Origin: Roseovarius sp. MMSF_3359
GTDB lineage: Bacteria > Pseudomonadota > Alphaproteobacteria > Rhodobacterales > Rhodobacteraceae
Direction of reading: 5' to 3'
Assembly (NCBI RefSeq): GCF_030733385.1
Contig: NZ_JASHJC010000007.1
Coordinates: 1 to 64,000, forward strand
DNA: 64,000 nt
The translations under genes and the position numbers were made by a program. The notes beneath the pieces were generated by a model. It saw only the letters and a program-made list of their open reading frames with translations, was not told where the DNA came from and made no database searches. How positions within the stretch are numbered: the first letter of the stretch is position 1; every line of letters starts with the position of its first letter. Below are positions 40,017 through 49,948 of the stretch, piece by piece.

Positions 40017-40562
40017 ATAGCTCGCAGACCCCACAACGCGCCGCCAACGCGCGACACCGGCCCCCGCGTCAACGAAAATATCCGCGCTTCAGAAATCCGC
40101 CTCATCGGCGCAGATGGAGAAAATGTCGGAGTGGTGTCACCCGAGCAAGCCCTTGATATGGCTGAGGAAGCCGGGCTTGACCTGGTCGAGATTTCACCCA
40201 ATGCCAATCCACCGGTCGCCAAGATCATGGATTATGGCAAATACAAGTACGAACAGCAAAAACGCGAATCCGAGGCCCGCAAGAAGCAGAAGGTCATCGA
40301 GGTCAAAGAGGTCAAGTTCCGCCCCAATACGGACACCCATGACTACGACGTCAAGATGCGCAATGTGACCAAGTTCCTGGAAAACGGGGACAAGGTAAAG
40401 GTGACCTTGCGGTTCCGTGGCCGTGAAATGGCGCACCAGGAACTGGGTCGCGACCTTCTGGAACGTGTCGCCGAAGACACAAAGGAAATCGGCAAGGTCG
40501 AAAACATGCCCAAGATGGAAGGGCGTCAGATGATCATGGTGATCGGCCCGGTAAAGAACTAG
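40017..40562 (+). CDS. infC: translation initiation factor IF-3 with apparent AUA start codon
   Basis: The 181-residue IF-3 has the N-domain ([24 protein letters not shown]), a lysine-rich linker ([16 protein letters not shown]) and the C-domain ([35 protein letters not shown]). The first residues expected for the family, ARRPHNAPP, follow an ATA codon at 40017, preceded by GAAGGA nine bases upstream. No ATG or GTG lies close by in frame; the nearest in-frame ATG, at 39864, would add 51 alien residues. Non-AUG starts let IF-3 repress its own synthesis in E. coli (AUU). The gene is alone here, without rpmI/rplT next to it. Confidence 0.93.
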   Translation: MARRPHNAPPTRDTGPRVNENIRASEIRLIGADGENVGVVSPEQALDMAEEAGLDLVEISPNANPPVAKIMDYGKYKYEQQKRESEARKKQKVIEVKEVKFRPNTDTHDYDVKMRNVTKFLENGDKVKVTLRFRGREMAHQELGRDLLERVAEDTKEIGKVENMPKMEGRQMIMVIGPVKN

Positions 40563-40591
40563 GACCGCGCGCCGTCTCAGCGCCGGGGGGT

Positions 40592-40609
40592 TTGGGGGCT
40601 TGCCCCCAA
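40592..40609. terminator. GC-rich hairpin between infC and uvrA
   Basis: TTGGGGG and CCCCCAA pair around a four-base CTTG loop. There is no T run on the plus strand. It stands between two convergent genes and may stop or stabilise transcripts of infC and uvrA. Confidence 0.5.
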
Positions 40610-40647
40610 GGCCTGCGTGGCCTGAACGCAATCTGACGTCTTGCGCC

Positions 40648-40661
40648 AAAGGCGCGCCTTT
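40648..40661. repeat. perfect 14-base palindrome after uvrA
   Basis: AAAGGCGCGCCTTT is a perfect palindrome 12 bases beyond the uvrA stop codon. It could form the stem of a short hairpin or be a dispersed roseobacterial palindrome. Other copies are not seen in this window. Confidence 0.4.
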
Positions 40662-40672
40662 CGGGAACAGCC

Positions 40673-43531
40673 CTACTCGGCAGCGACCTTGCGGTCGACC
40701 AGCATATCCTTGAGGTACCGCCCCGTATGGCTCTCCGGCACCTCGGAGACAGCTTCTGGCGTGCCCTTCGCCACGATCTGACCACCGCCATCGCCGCCTT
40801 CGGGGCCGATATCAATGATCCAGTCGGCGGTTTTGACCACGTCGAGATTATGTTCGATGACGATCACTGTATTGCCGGATTCCACAAGTTCATGAAGCAC
40901 TTGCAGGAGTTTCTTGACGTCCTCGAAATGCAAACCCGTCGTCGGCTCGTCGAGAATATAAAGCGTCCGCCCCGTCGAGCGTTTCGCCAACTCCTTCGAT
41001 AGCTTCACCCGCTGCGCCTCGCCGCCCGACAGGGTCGTCGCCTGCTGCCCGACTTTGATATACCCAAGGCCAACCCGCACCAACGCATCCATCTTCTCGC
41101 GGATCGACGGGACCGCCTTGAAGAACTCCTGCGCATCTTCGACGGTCATATCGAGCACATCGGCGATAGATTTGCCCTTGAACATGATCTCCAGCGTCTC
41201 GCGGTTGTAGCGTTTGCCCTGGCAGGTCTCGCAGGTCACATACACATCCGGCAGGAAGTGCATTTCGATCTTGATAAGCCCGTCACCCTGACACGCCTCG
41301 CAGCGCCCGCCCTTGACGTTGAAGCTGAACCGGCCCGGTTTGTAGCCCCGCGCTTTCGCCTCGGGCAGACCGGCGAACCAGTCGCGAATAGGCGTAAAGG
41401 CCCCGGTATAAGTGGCCGGGTTTGACCGCGGCGTGCGTCCGATGGGCCGCTGGTCGATATCGATCACCTTGTCGAGATGCTCCAACCCCTTGATCGTCTC
41501 GCAGGGCGCAGGCGTCTGGCGCGCCCCGTTGAGGCGCATCGATGCCGTCTTGAACAGCGTCTCGATCGTTAGGGTCGATTTCCCGCCCCCCGACACGCCC
41601 GTCACACAGACGAATTTGCCCAGGGGAAACTCCGCCGTGACCTCCTTGAGGTTGTTGCCGGTCGCCTTGACCACCTTGATCTTCTTGCCATTGCCTTTGC
41701 GCCGTTTCGCGGAAAACTCGATCTGACGCTGACCGCAGAGATATTGCCCGGTGATCGACCCCGGATCACCAGCCACATGCTCCGGCGTCCCGTGACTGAC
41801 CACGCGACCGCCATGCACACCGGCCCCGGGACCGATGTCAAAGACGTAATCGGCGGTGCGGATTGCCTCTTCATCGTGCTCGACCACGATAACCGTATTC
41901 CCCTGATCGCGCAGGTTTTTCAGAGTTTCAAGCAAGCGGCCATTGTCGCGCTGATGCAGCCCGATGGAGGGCTCATCAAGCACATAAAGCACGCCCGTAA
42001 GCCCCGAACCGATCTGGCTCGCCAACCTGATACGCTGGCTTTCGCCGCCGCTGAGCGTTCCGGCATTGCGGGAAAGCGTCAGGTATTCGAGGCCCACATT
42101 GTTCAAAAACCCTAGGCGCTCGCGGATTTCCTTGAGGATCGCATGGGCAATCTCGTTCTTCTGCTTGGTGAGGCTTTCCGGCACCGTCTGACACCAGTCA
42201 TACGCCTCGCGGATCGACATCTGCACCACTTCGCCCACATGCAGCCCGGCGATTTTCACCGCCAACGCCTCTTCGCGCAGGCGATACCCGCCGCAGGCAC
42301 CACAAGGGCGGTTGTTCTGATAGCGTTCAAACTCCTCGCGGATCCAATTGCTGTCGGTCTCGCGATAGCGGCGTTCCATATTCGGGATCACACCCTCGAA
42401 CACGCGGGACACCTGGTACACACGGCCGCCCTCATCGTAGCGGAACTGGATTTCCTCATCGCCGGAGCCATGGAGGAAAACCTGCTGCACATGGGCCGGC
42501 AGGTCCTTCCACCGCGTGTTTTTATCGAACTCGTAATGTTTGGCGATGGCCTCGATGGTCTGCAGGAAATAGGGTGACTTGCCCTTGCGCCAGGGCGCCA
42601 GCGCGCCGTCATAGATTTTCAGGTTCTGATCCGGCACCACGAGGCGTTCGTCGAAAAACAGCTCGGCCCCTAGGCCATCGCATTCAGGACACGCCCCGAA
42701 AGGCGCGTTGAAGGAAAACAGGCGCGGCTCGATCTCGGGGATGGTGAAACCACTGACCGGGCAGGCAAAATTCTCGCTGAACGTCACCCGCTCGGGCTCG
42801 CCTTCTTTCGGGGCGGTCTCCAGCACGGCGATGCCATCTGCCAGGTCGAGCGCGGTGCGGAAACTGTCGGCGAGCCGCGTCTCCAGCCCCGGTTTGACAA
42901 CAATCCGGTCCACCACCACGTCGATATTGTGGCGGAACTTCTTGTCGAGCGTGGGCGGTTCATCAAGATCATGGAACTGCCCGTCGACCTTGACCCGCTG
43001 AAAGCCCTGCTTGCGCAACTCCAGGAATTCCTTGCGATATTCGCCCTTGCGGTCACGCACGATGGGGGCCAGCAGATAGGCGCGCAGCCCCTCCTCCATC
43101 GCCATCACCCGGTCGACCATGTCTTGCACCTGTTGCGCCTCAATGGGCTTGCCCGTTGCGGGCGAATAAGGCGTGCCGACCCGGGCAAACAAAAGCCGCA
43201 TGTAGTCGTAAATCTCGGTCACCGTGCCAACGGTCGAGCGCGGGTTCTTGGAGGTGGTCTTCTGCTCGATGGAAATTGCCGGGCTGAGGCCGCTGATGTG
43301 ATCCACATCCGGCTTTTCCATCATGTTGAGGAACTGCCGGGCATAGGCGCTGAGCGATTCCACATAGCGCCGCTGCCCTTCGGCATAGATCGTGTCAAAC
43401 GCCAGGCTCGACTTTCCGGACCCCGAAAGACCGGTGATCACGACCAGCTCATCGCGCGGGATATCCACGTCGATGGATGCCAGGTTGTGCTCGCGTGCGC
43501 CACGCACTTCGATTTTCTTGAGATCGGCCAT
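40673..43531 (-). CDS. uvrA: excinuclease ABC subunit A
   Basis: The 952-residue ABC-type ATPase recognises DNA lesions with UvrB in nucleotide excision repair. Walker A motifs GLSGSGKSS (N-terminal) and GVSGGGKST (C-terminal), two LSGGE signatures, and zinc modules [20 protein letters not shown] and [15 protein letters not shown] are visible. I chose the ATG at 43531 (GGGGGA upstream), giving the family start [16 protein letters not shown]; the frame extends to 43615, but that would run into the SOS box at 43599-43613, which must lie in the promoter. Confidence 0.97.
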   Translation of the reverse strand: MADLKKIEVRGAREHNLASIDVDIPRDELVVITGLSGSGKSSLAFDTIYAEGQRRYVESLSAYARQFLNMMEKPDVDHISGLSPAISIEQKTTSKNPRSTVGTVTEIYDYMRLLFARVGTPYSPATGKPIEAQQVQDMVDRVMAMEEGLRAYLLAPIVRDRKGEYRKEFLELRKQGFQRVKVDGQFHDLDEPPTLDKKFRHNIDVVVDRIVVKPGLETRLADSFRTALDLADGIAVLETAPKEGEPERVTFSENFACPVSGFTIPEIEPRLFSFNAPFGACPECDGLGAELFFDERLVVPDQNLKIYDGALAPWRKGKSPYFLQTIEAIAKHYEFDKNTRWKDLPAHVQQVFLHGSGDEEIQFRYDEGGRVYQVSRVFEGVIPNMERRYRETDSNWIREEFERYQNNRPCGACGGYRLREEALAVKIAGLHVGEVVQMSIREAYDWCQTVPESLTKQKNEIAHAILKEIRERLGFLNNVGLEYLTLSRNAGTLSGGESQRIRLASQIGSGLTGVLYVLDEPSIGLHQRDNGRLLETLKNLRDQGNTVIVVEHDEEAIRTADYVFDIGPGAGVHGGRVVSHGTPEHVAGDPGSITGQYLCGQRQIEFSAKRRKGNGKKIKVVKATGNNLKEVTAEFPLGKFVCVTGVSGGGKSTLTIETLFKTASMRLNGARQTPAPCETIKGLEHLDKVIDIDQRPIGRTPRSNPATYTGAFTPIRDWFAGLPEAKARGYKPGRFSFNVKGGRCEACQGDGLIKIEMHFLPDVYVTCETCQGKRYNRETLEIMFKGKSIADVLDMTVEDAQEFFKAVPSIREKMDALVRVGLGYIKVGQQATTLSGGEAQRVKLSKELAKRSTGRTLYILDEPTTGLHFEDVKKLLQVLHELVESGNTVIVIEHNLDVVKTADWIIDIGPEGGDGGGQIVAKGTPEAVSEVPESHTGRYLKDMLVDRKVAAE

Positions 43532-43598
43532 CAGGTCCCCCGGGGTGTCGGTGGAACAGAGATAGTTGACCATCGCTGATCTTCCAACCCAAAAAAGC

Positions 43599-43613
43599 GA
43601 ACATAGCGCGAAC
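43599..43613 (-). promoter_or_regulatory. SOS (LexA) box of uvrA
   Basis: On the minus strand GTTC (43613-43610), seven bases, GTTC (43602-43599). This is exactly the direct-repeat LexA box described for Rhodobacter and other alphaproteobacteria. It lies 68 bases upstream of the uvrA start codon, so uvrA should be induced by DNA damage. Confidence 0.8.
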
Positions 43614-43787
43614 ACTTATCCACAGGCCGCGAGAACACGTTAAAAACAGGAGGTTGGCCCGGGCGCGACCGGGCGCCGCGTTCCCTTCTTGCCAATTTGT
43701 GTCAGCAGTGTCGCTTTCGATGCGATGTCCCGAAGGTGTTTGTCTCGAGTTGGGCATCGTCCGGCGCGCGGCCAACGGCGCCCCCCG

Positions 43788-44402
43788 TCAACGACCCAAA
43801 CCGTTCGCCGGCAGCGTGATTGTCCCGCTGCCACCGTCCGGGTCCAGAGCGGGGTCGGCGACCTCGGCGGAAAATCCCATGTTCTGAAAATCAATCTGGC
43901 CGTTATTGCTGGTCAGGTAGGCGCGGACCCACCGGGTGTTGAGAGGCGACACCAGGGGGATATCCTCGGCCCTGATCCCGGGCGACGATCCCGTTGCAGG
44001 CGCGACCGTGACCATGCCGATGACCTTGTCGGCAGCATCGTAGAAGGTGAACTCGATCTCATCCACGTCATACCCCTCGCCGGTATAATTCCAGAAATGG
44101 AGCGTGGTGATGTTGTAGGAAATCCTGAAATCAAAGACGAGTTCCAGCCCCCCGCCTTCCGCAGCCTTGAACCAGATATGCGTGGTCTGATTGTGAAACT
44201 CCTCGGCATCCGCGCTTGGGGCGTCGATGACCTTTTCGATGGTCTGGCTGTTATTGAATGTGTTGTTGAACGTGCCCGGCGCCGTACGCTCGCCGACGGT
44301 GACCGAAATATTGTCCTTGTTGAGATAGACCGGCGTAGCCCACGCCGCACCACTACTGCAAACCACGGCGATGAAACCCAAAACACCCTTCAAATGTTGC
44401 AT
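43788..44402 (-). CDS. secreted hypothetical protein, discoidin/jelly-roll-like
   Basis: The 204-residue protein has a signal peptide with cleavage likely after AWA (residue 22). The mature part is rich in beta strands; LVFDFRISYNITTLHFWNYTGEGYDVDEIEFTF-like segments and RWVRAYLTSNNGQIDFQNMGFSA toward the end resemble F5/8 type C (discoidin) carbohydrate-binding folds. It has no PEP-CTERM or lipoprotein signal. The function is not known. It is the downstream neighbour of an outer-membrane barrel gene on the same strand, 80 bases apart. Confidence 0.75.
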   Translation of the reverse strand: MQHLKGVLGFIAVVCSSGAAWATPVYLNKDNISVTVGERTAPGTFNNTFNNSQTIEKVIDAPSADAEEFHNQTTHIWFKAAEGGGLELVFDFRISYNITTLHFWNYTGEGYDVDEIEFTFYDAADKVIGMVTVAPATGSSPGIRAEDIPLVSPLNTRWVRAYLTSNNGQIDFQNMGFSAEVADPALDPDGGSGTITLPANGLGR

Positions 44403-44482
44403 GCAATCTCCACCTCGAAACAGGGTGGAGTGTAGGGTTTCAGAAATGGTGGACCAAGCGTTTTCTTGGGAACCGCAACCGG

Positions 44483-45079
44483 TCAGAAATGCAGGCTGAG
44501 CCCCGCGCGAAAGACCACATTCTGCGATCCGTTCGCGGTGGGTGTCCCGCCGATGACCTGCGTGTCGGCGGGTGCGTCGACAAAATAGGCTTCGACACGG
44601 CCCGAGATATTATCCCAGATAAACCTTTCGGCACCGCCGCCCATCACAAGCCCAGGCTCGAAGTCTGACGCGTGGCCAACCCCGGTCAGGGTTGTTTCAT
44701 GCTCCGTCCAGGCGACGCCGAGCGAGCCGAAAAGAAGCGTGTCCCCACGGGTCACACCGGCGCGGATCCGCAGCGACGTCATAACATCCTCTTCAAAACG
44801 CCCGCCGGGGAAGCGATCACCGAGATCGGCGAAGGATAAATCCGCTTCGGCACCCAGCACCGAACTGCCGCGTTGCCAGTTATATCCGACCTGAACGCCA
44901 CCAACCGCGCCACGTGCATCGCCCGAGGCACCGAGGGTCGCCACGTTCTGCCCGGAAAAATCCGCCGCCGCGCCACCAAGGTGGAATCCCACATAAGGCC
45001 CGCGCCATCCGTCGGCGAGAACCGGCGATCCCGCGACCAGCAGGATGATAAGAAACCATTTCATTGCTTGTGCTGACAT
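44483..45079 (-). CDS. outer-membrane beta-barrel protein (OmpA/Opa-like)
   Basis: The 198-residue protein has a signal peptide (cleavage near residue 22, VLA-DG). The mature part begins GWRGPYVGFHLGGAA and shows alternating hydrophobic strands and Gly-rich turns (GGVQVGYNWQRGSSVLGAEAD), ending in the outer-membrane sorting residue Phe (LSLHF). It fits an eight-stranded barrel of the outer-membrane beta-barrel superfamily. The ATG at 45079 has GGAGGGACCG upstream. Its role is not known; Opa-like barrels often contact surfaces or stabilise the envelope. Confidence 0.85.
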   Translation of the reverse strand: MSAQAMKWFLIILLVAGSPVLADGWRGPYVGFHLGGAAADFSGQNVATLGASGDARGAVGGVQVGYNWQRGSSVLGAEADLSFADLGDRFPGGRFEEDVMTSLRIRAGVTRGDTLLFGSLGVAWTEHETTLTGVGHASDFEPGLVMGGGAERFIWDNISGRVEAYFVDAPADTQVIGGTPTANGSQNVVFRAGLSLHF

Positions 45080-45214
45080 CGGTCCCTCCGAAGGGAATCG
45101 ATCACCATCGACCGATCCTCAGAATGACCGAAACAAGTAAAATATTGGTTTCCATCCGCTTAACCGGTCAGCCAGTCCTGCGGGAACCAGACAATAAAAG
45201 AGGTTTGGCGATAA

Positions 45215-45253
45215 TAAGGCAAAGACCCCGCAGGCTGCTGGCACTGCGAGGTC
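45215..45253 (-). terminator. rho-independent terminator of lpdA
   Basis: On the minus strand GACCTCGCAG (45253-45244) pairs with CTGCGGGGTC (45233-45224), with one T-G pair, followed by TTTGCCTTATT. It lies 32 bases beyond the lpdA stop codon. Confidence 0.8.
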
Positions 45254-45284
45254 CGGAAATCCGCGAGGGAATGGGCGCAACGGC

Positions 45285-46679
45285 CTAGATGTGAATCACC
45301 TTGCCATAGGCATCGAGCACGCTTTCATGCATCATCTCCGAAAGCGTCGGATGCGGGAAGACAGTGTTCATGAGGTCTTCTTCGGTGGTTTCCAACTGCC
45401 GCCCGACGACATAGCCCTGGATCAGCTCGGTCACCTCCGCGCCCACCATATGCGCGCCCAGAAGTTCGCCGGTTTTCTTGTCGAAAACGGTTTTGACCAT
45501 GCCTTCGGGTTCGCCCAGGGCAATCGCCTTGCCGTTGCCGATGAAGGGGAAACGACCCACCTTGACATCATACCCGGCCTCCTTGGCCTTGGCTTCGGTC
45601 AGGCCGACAGATGCGACCTGCGGATGGCAATAGGTGCAGCCCGCGATGCTTTCGGGCTTGACCGGATGGGCGTGTTTACCGGCCACCAGATCGGCCACCA
45701 TCACACCCTCGTGGCTGGCCTTGTGCGCCAGCCAAGGCGCGCCCGCCACGTCCCCGATCGCGTAAAGCCCGTCCACGCCGGTGCGGCAGAACTCATCAGT
45801 AATGACATGGGTGCGGTCCACCTTGACGCCCACATCCTCAAGGCCCAGCCCCTCGACATTGCCGACGATCCCCACGGCGGAAATCACCGTGTCGAAATCA
45901 TGTTTCTCGACCTTGCCGCCGACCTCGATATGGGCGGTCACCTTGCCCTTGCCACGATCAAGCTGCTTGACCATCGCCTTTTGCATGATCTTCATGCCCT
46001 GCTTTTCGAACGCCTTCTTGGCAAAGGCGCTGATTTCGGCATCCTCGACGGGCAGCACGCGGTCCATCACCTCAACGACGGTCGTGTCGGCGCCGAGCGT
46101 GTTGTAGAAGCTGGCGAATTCGATGCCGATGGCGCCCGAACCGATCACCAGCAGTTTCTTGGGCATCCGCGGCGGCAGAAGCGCGTGTTTGTAGGTCCAG
46201 ACCAGATCACCGTCGGCCTCGAGCCCCGGCAATTCCCGCGCGCGCGCCCCGGTGGCCAGCACGATGTTCTTGGCCGTCAGCTCTTCGGTGCCCTTCTCGG
46301 TTTTGACGCTGACCTTGCCTTTGCCGGTCAACCTGGCCTCGCCCATCAGCGCGGTCACCTTGTTCTTCTTCAGCAGGTGGCCGACACCGCCATTGAGCTG
46401 CTTGGCCACGCCGCGCGAGCGTTTGACCACCGCGTCCAGATCGTAATCGATCCCCTCTGCTTTCAGGCCGAACTCCTTGGCGCGGTGCATCAGGTGAAAA
46501 ACTTCGGACGACCGCAGGAGCGCCTTGGTCGGGATGCAGCCCCAATTGAGACAGATGCCGCCCATATGTTCCCGCTCGACAATCGCGACACCCAGCCCGT
46601 TCTGCGCCCCGCGAATGGCCGACACATACCCGCCGGGGCCCGCCCCGATTACAATCATGTCAAAAGATTTGGACACCAC
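45285..46679 (-). CDS. lpdA: dihydrolipoyl dehydrogenase (E3)
   Basis: The 464-residue FAD enzyme reoxidises dihydrolipoamide of 2-oxoacid dehydrogenase or glycine cleavage complexes. VIGAGPGGYVSAIRGAQ binds FAD, GGICLNWGCIPTKALL carries the redox disulfide, LVIGSGAIGIEFASF binds NAD, and HPTLSEMMHE has the catalytic His. The start is GTG at 46679 (GGAGG upstream); a second GTG follows directly. It stands alone with its own terminator, so the E1 and E2 partners are elsewhere. Confidence 0.96.
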   Translation of the reverse strand: MVSKSFDMIVIGAGPGGYVSAIRGAQNGLGVAIVEREHMGGICLNWGCIPTKALLRSSEVFHLMHRAKEFGLKAEGIDYDLDAVVKRSRGVAKQLNGGVGHLLKKNKVTALMGEARLTGKGKVSVKTEKGTEELTAKNIVLATGARARELPGLEADGDLVWTYKHALLPPRMPKKLLVIGSGAIGIEFASFYNTLGADTTVVEVMDRVLPVEDAEISAFAKKAFEKQGMKIMQKAMVKQLDRGKGKVTAHIEVGGKVEKHDFDTVISAVGIVGNVEGLGLEDVGVKVDRTHVITDEFCRTGVDGLYAIGDVAGAPWLAHKASHEGVMVADLVAGKHAHPVKPESIAGCTYCHPQVASVGLTEAKAKEAGYDVKVGRFPFIGNGKAIALGEPEGMVKTVFDKKTGELLGAHMVGAEVTELIQGYVVGRQLETTEEDLMNTVFPHPTLSEMMHESVLDAYGKVIHI

Positions 46680-46806
46680 TGAGTCCTCCGGTTTTCTGAA
46701 ATTAGTTTGATATTAAACTATCTTTGCAACCGCAGCAACGCAGCAATTCGCGACCGCAGCATATTGCCGCGCGCGACCAAATCCTCGGTATTTTTCAGTG
46801 GCTTAC

Positions 46807-47397
46807 CTAGGCGGCAGCGTCATCATCCGCCTGCAGGCTGCGCACGGTGCTGCCATAGCCGCCATCGTCGATATAGCCGCGTTCGACAGCGGTGCATTCG
46901 CGTCCAAGCGCCTTGTTGCGATATGGGAAGCGGCCGAACATGCGGATGACCTCGCGATGCGCGCGGGCATGCAGCAGGTTGCTCGGGCCATGCTGCGGCA
47001 TCCGCTCGCAGATCAGCCGGATACAACGGTCCTGATCGCAGAGGTTTTCCGAATGCATCAGCGGCAGGTAGAAGAACTGCCGCGCAGGCTCGTCGATGCG
47101 CATATCCCACTTGCGGTGAATGGCCGCCTTGGCCGCGGCCAGCGCATGGCGATCCGTGGCAAAGGCCTGCTCATCCTCGCGGAACATGTTCCGGGGGAAC
47201 TGATCCATCAGGATGATATAGGCCAGCGTACCGGACGGGTATGTCAGCCAGAGGCCATACCGCCCGTCGCGTGCTTCGTGCCATGCGTCGTGAAAACGAT
47301 CCCGGATCGTCTGGTCCAATTCGGGCGAGGTTTCATACCAGCCCGCCGGCCCCACATCATCCAACCAAAAACTCAATACATCTTCCGGGGTGACCAT
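46807..47397 (-). CDS. DUF924 family protein
   Basis: The 196-residue soluble helical protein contains LSFWLDDVGPAGWYE, LILMDQFPRN-type segment (IILMDQFPRNMFR), FFYLPLMHSE and RFGRFPYRN-like GRFPYRNKALGRE, the landmarks of DUF924. The helical repeat fold resembles TPR-like proteins; no reaction is known to me. It is monocistronic, with its promoter in the A+T-rich 110-base gap toward the MFS gene. Confidence 0.9.
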   Translation of the reverse strand: MVTPEDVLSFWLDDVGPAGWYETSPELDQTIRDRFHDAWHEARDGRYGLWLTYPSGTLAYIILMDQFPRNMFREDEQAFATDRHALAAAKAAIHRKWDMRIDEPARQFFYLPLMHSENLCDQDRCIRLICERMPQHGPSNLLHARAHREVIRMFGRFPYRNKALGRECTAVERGYIDDGGYGSTVRSLQADDDAAA

Positions 47398-47507
47398 AGG
47401 TGTCTCCTTGGGTATCCTATGATTTTACGAATTTACGTTACCGAACTGTTACCAAACCGGGTAGTAAAGAAATGCTACGAAACGACATATAGAGGTGAGT
47501 GTTACAC

Positions 47508-48782
47508 TTATGCCTCTTGGTCATCGGCGTCGGCCTCTGCCTCAGCTTCCGCGGTTTCGATGTCATACTCCTGCGCAAAGGCCACGGCCATCGGCGACGC
47601 GGAGGGCACAACCCAGGTAAAGCTGTCCGTTTCCTCGACCGAGGGCGCCGCCCGTTGCGTCATCCGGTAAGCCGCATAGGCCGCCATCACGAACATCAAC
47701 ACCGCGATGAAAAGGAAGAACCCCGAAGCGCCGATGGCGCCCATCACCCAGGCGGTGACAACCGGCCCCGCCACCGCCCCAAGCCCGTTGATGAAGACCA
47801 TACCGCCTGCGGCGGCGGCCATATCGTCGGCCTCGAGAAAGTCATTGGTGTAGGCGATCAGCAGCGAATAGAGCGGGTTTGTCGTCCCACCGATCAGGAA
47901 CGCCCCGATCAGCAACATGGTGAAGTTGTCGCCGAAGATCATCGCAAGCAGCGCCCCTGCCCCCGCGGTCAGCGCCGCGCCCATGATGAGAACCCGGCGG
48001 TCCATCCTATCGGACAGATACCCCAACGGATATTGCACGATGAGCGCGCCGATATAGAAGGTCGCAACGAAGGTAGATAATTGCCCGATGCTCAACCCCG
48101 CCTCGGCGCCATAGACCGCCGCCATGCCGAACTGCGCCGAAAATGCCCCCCCCAGAAGCAACATGCCGACACAGCCCAGGGGCGAGATCCGCAGGATTTC
48201 CCGAAGGCTCATCGGTTTGGTCGTGTCATAGGCTGGCGTCGGGCTGACCGACAGAAGGATCGGCGCGAAAGCCACCGAGACGCAGACCGAAGCGATGACG
48301 AAGAGCACATAGCCCGAGGCGTCAGCCATCACCATGACACCCTGCGCCGAGACGATGCCGACCATCTGCATGATCATGTAGAGCGATAGCGCCTGCCCGC
48401 GGGTCTCATTGGACGACGAGTTGTTGAGCCAGCTTTCGGCGGTCACGTAGACGCCCGAGAAACAGAACCCGATCAGGATACGCCCAAGCGCCCAGGCATA
48501 GGGGTCCGTCAGCGCGGGATAGAGGATCAGGACCGCGGAGATGAGCGAGCCAAGGGCCGCGAAGACCCGCACATGGCCGACCCGGTGAATGAGTTCAGGC
48601 GCCATCTTGGAGCCAAAGAGGAAACCCACGAAATAGCCCGACATCACCAGTGACATGGAAAATGTCGAAAACCCTTCGATCTCACCCCGCACACCCAGAA
48701 GCGTCCCCTGGATACCATTGCCAAGCTGCAGCATCATCATGCCAAGCAGCAACGCCCAGGAGTTGGACAGCACCTTGATCAT
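47508..48782 (-). CDS. MFS transporter with acidic C-terminal tail
   Basis: The 424-residue protein has 12 membrane helices of the major facilitator superfamily, of the YcaD-like group: GYFVGFLFGSKMAPELIHRVGHVRVF is the loop 2-3 region with the conserved basic residues. Residues about 385-424 form an acidic cytoplasmic tail rich in Glu/Asp/Ala (AEAEADADD). The substrate is unknown. The ATG at 48782 is preferred over TTG and GTG codons just upstream; GGAG is nine bases before it. Confidence 0.9.
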   Translation of the reverse strand: MIKVLSNSWALLLGMMMLQLGNGIQGTLLGVRGEIEGFSTFSMSLVMSGYFVGFLFGSKMAPELIHRVGHVRVFAALGSLISAVLILYPALTDPYAWALGRILIGFCFSGVYVTAESWLNNSSSNETRGQALSLYMIMQMVGIVSAQGVMVMADASGYVLFVIASVCVSVAFAPILLSVSPTPAYDTTKPMSLREILRISPLGCVGMLLLGGAFSAQFGMAAVYGAEAGLSIGQLSTFVATFYIGALIVQYPLGYLSDRMDRRVLIMGAALTAGAGALLAMIFGDNFTMLLIGAFLIGGTTNPLYSLLIAYTNDFLEADDMAAAAGGMVFINGLGAVAGPVVTAWVMGAIGASGFFLFIAVLMFVMAAYAAYRMTQRAAPSVEETDSFTWVVPSASPMAVAFAQEYDIETAEAEAEADADDQEA

Positions 48783-48885
48783 CACCAAAAACTCCAAAAA
48801 TCCCGGTTAGTGTAAGGCGCCGGGCCGCGGTGTCCGCATTGAGAGCGACTCAGCCAATGTCGCTTTTCGCCCCCGTGACAGTGTT

Positions 48886-49938
48886 TTAATCCGGGATCAA
48901 TAACGAAGCGTCACCGTAGGAAAAAAACCGGTAACCCTGAGCCACCGCATGGGCGTAAACCTGCCGGATGACCTCCTGCCCCATGAGTGCCGAGACAAGC
49001 ATCATCAGGGTCGAACGCGGCAGGTGAAAATTGGTCATCAGCGCGTCGGTGACCTGGAACCTAAAGCCGGGATAGATGAAGATGTCTGTCTCCCCCTCCC
49101 AGGGGGCGATCTCGCCCGTGGCCGCGGCGGCACTTTCGATCAGGCGCAGAGCGGTTGTGCCGACGGGAATCACCCGGTGACCCGCGGACTTTGTCGCAGC
49201 GATCTCGGCGGCAGCCTCGGCGCTTACCTGGCCCCATTCCGCGTGCATTTTGTGAGTGGTCACATCCTCGACCTTGACCGGCAGGAACGTGCCCGCCCCG
49301 ACATGCAGCGTGACATGGGTAAATTGCACCCCCCGCGCCGCCAGCGCCGCCAGCAGCGGTTGATCGAAATGCAGCGAGGCCGTCGGCGCCGCGACGGCCC
49401 CCGCATTGCGGGCGAATACGGTTTGGTAATCCGTCTTGTCCTGCGCATCGGCTGGGCGTTTGGCCGCGATATATGGCGGCAGCGGCATGGCGCCGGCTTC
49501 GGCCAGGGCCGCGTCGAAATCGTCACCGGTCAGGTTGAAGTGCAGCAGCGCCGTGCCGTCGACCTTATCGGCCAGAGTGGCGGACAGATCGGCGCTGAAC
49601 CGTATCTCTTCACCCGCGCGCACCTTTTTCAGCGGCTTCATCAGGGCGGTCCAGTTCCCATCGGCTTTCGGCTCCAGCAACGTGACCTCGATCCGGGCCG
49701 TGCTGTCGCCCTGCGGTCCGCTGCGCCGGCGCGTCCCGGTCAGGCGCGCGGGAATCACCTTGGTGTCGTTCAGCACCAGCCGATCACCAGGGCGCAGCCA
49801 GTCCACCAGGTCGCCAACATGGGCATCGGTGATGCGCGCATCCGCGGCCACGAGCATACGCGCGGCGCTGCGGGGTTTGGCCGGCCGCGTGGCAATCAGC
49901 CCCTCGGGCAGATCAAAATCGAAATCGCTGAGTTTCAT
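48886..49938 (-). CDS. queA: S-adenosylmethionine:tRNA ribosyltransferase-isomerase
   Basis: The 350-residue QueA transfers the ribosyl part of S-adenosylmethionine to preQ1 at tRNA position 34, giving epoxyqueuosine. [20 protein letters not shown] is the family N-terminus, [22 protein letters not shown], and [21 protein letters not shown] [15 protein letters not shown] are signatures. The ATG at 49938 is used; the frame continues upstream into the YhdP-like gene. It starts ten bases after that gene's stop. Its pathway partner tgt is at 9601. Confidence 0.97.
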   Translation of the reverse strand: MKLSDFDFDLPEGLIATRPAKPRSAARMLVAADARITDAHVGDLVDWLRPGDRLVLNDTKVIPARLTGTRRRSGPQGDSTARIEVTLLEPKADGNWTALMKPLKKVRAGEEIRFSADLSATLADKVDGTALLHFNLTGDDFDAALAEAGAMPLPPYIAAKRPADAQDKTDYQTVFARNAGAVAAPTASLHFDQPLLAALAARGVQFTHVTLHVGAGTFLPVKVEDVTTHKMHAEWGQVSAEAAAEIAATKSAGHRVIPVGTTALRLIESAAAATGEIAPWEGETDIFIYPGFRFQVTDALMTNFHLPRSTLMMLVSALMGQEVIRQVYAHAVAQGYRFFSYGDASLLIPD

Positions 49939-49948
49939 GGAAGATGTC

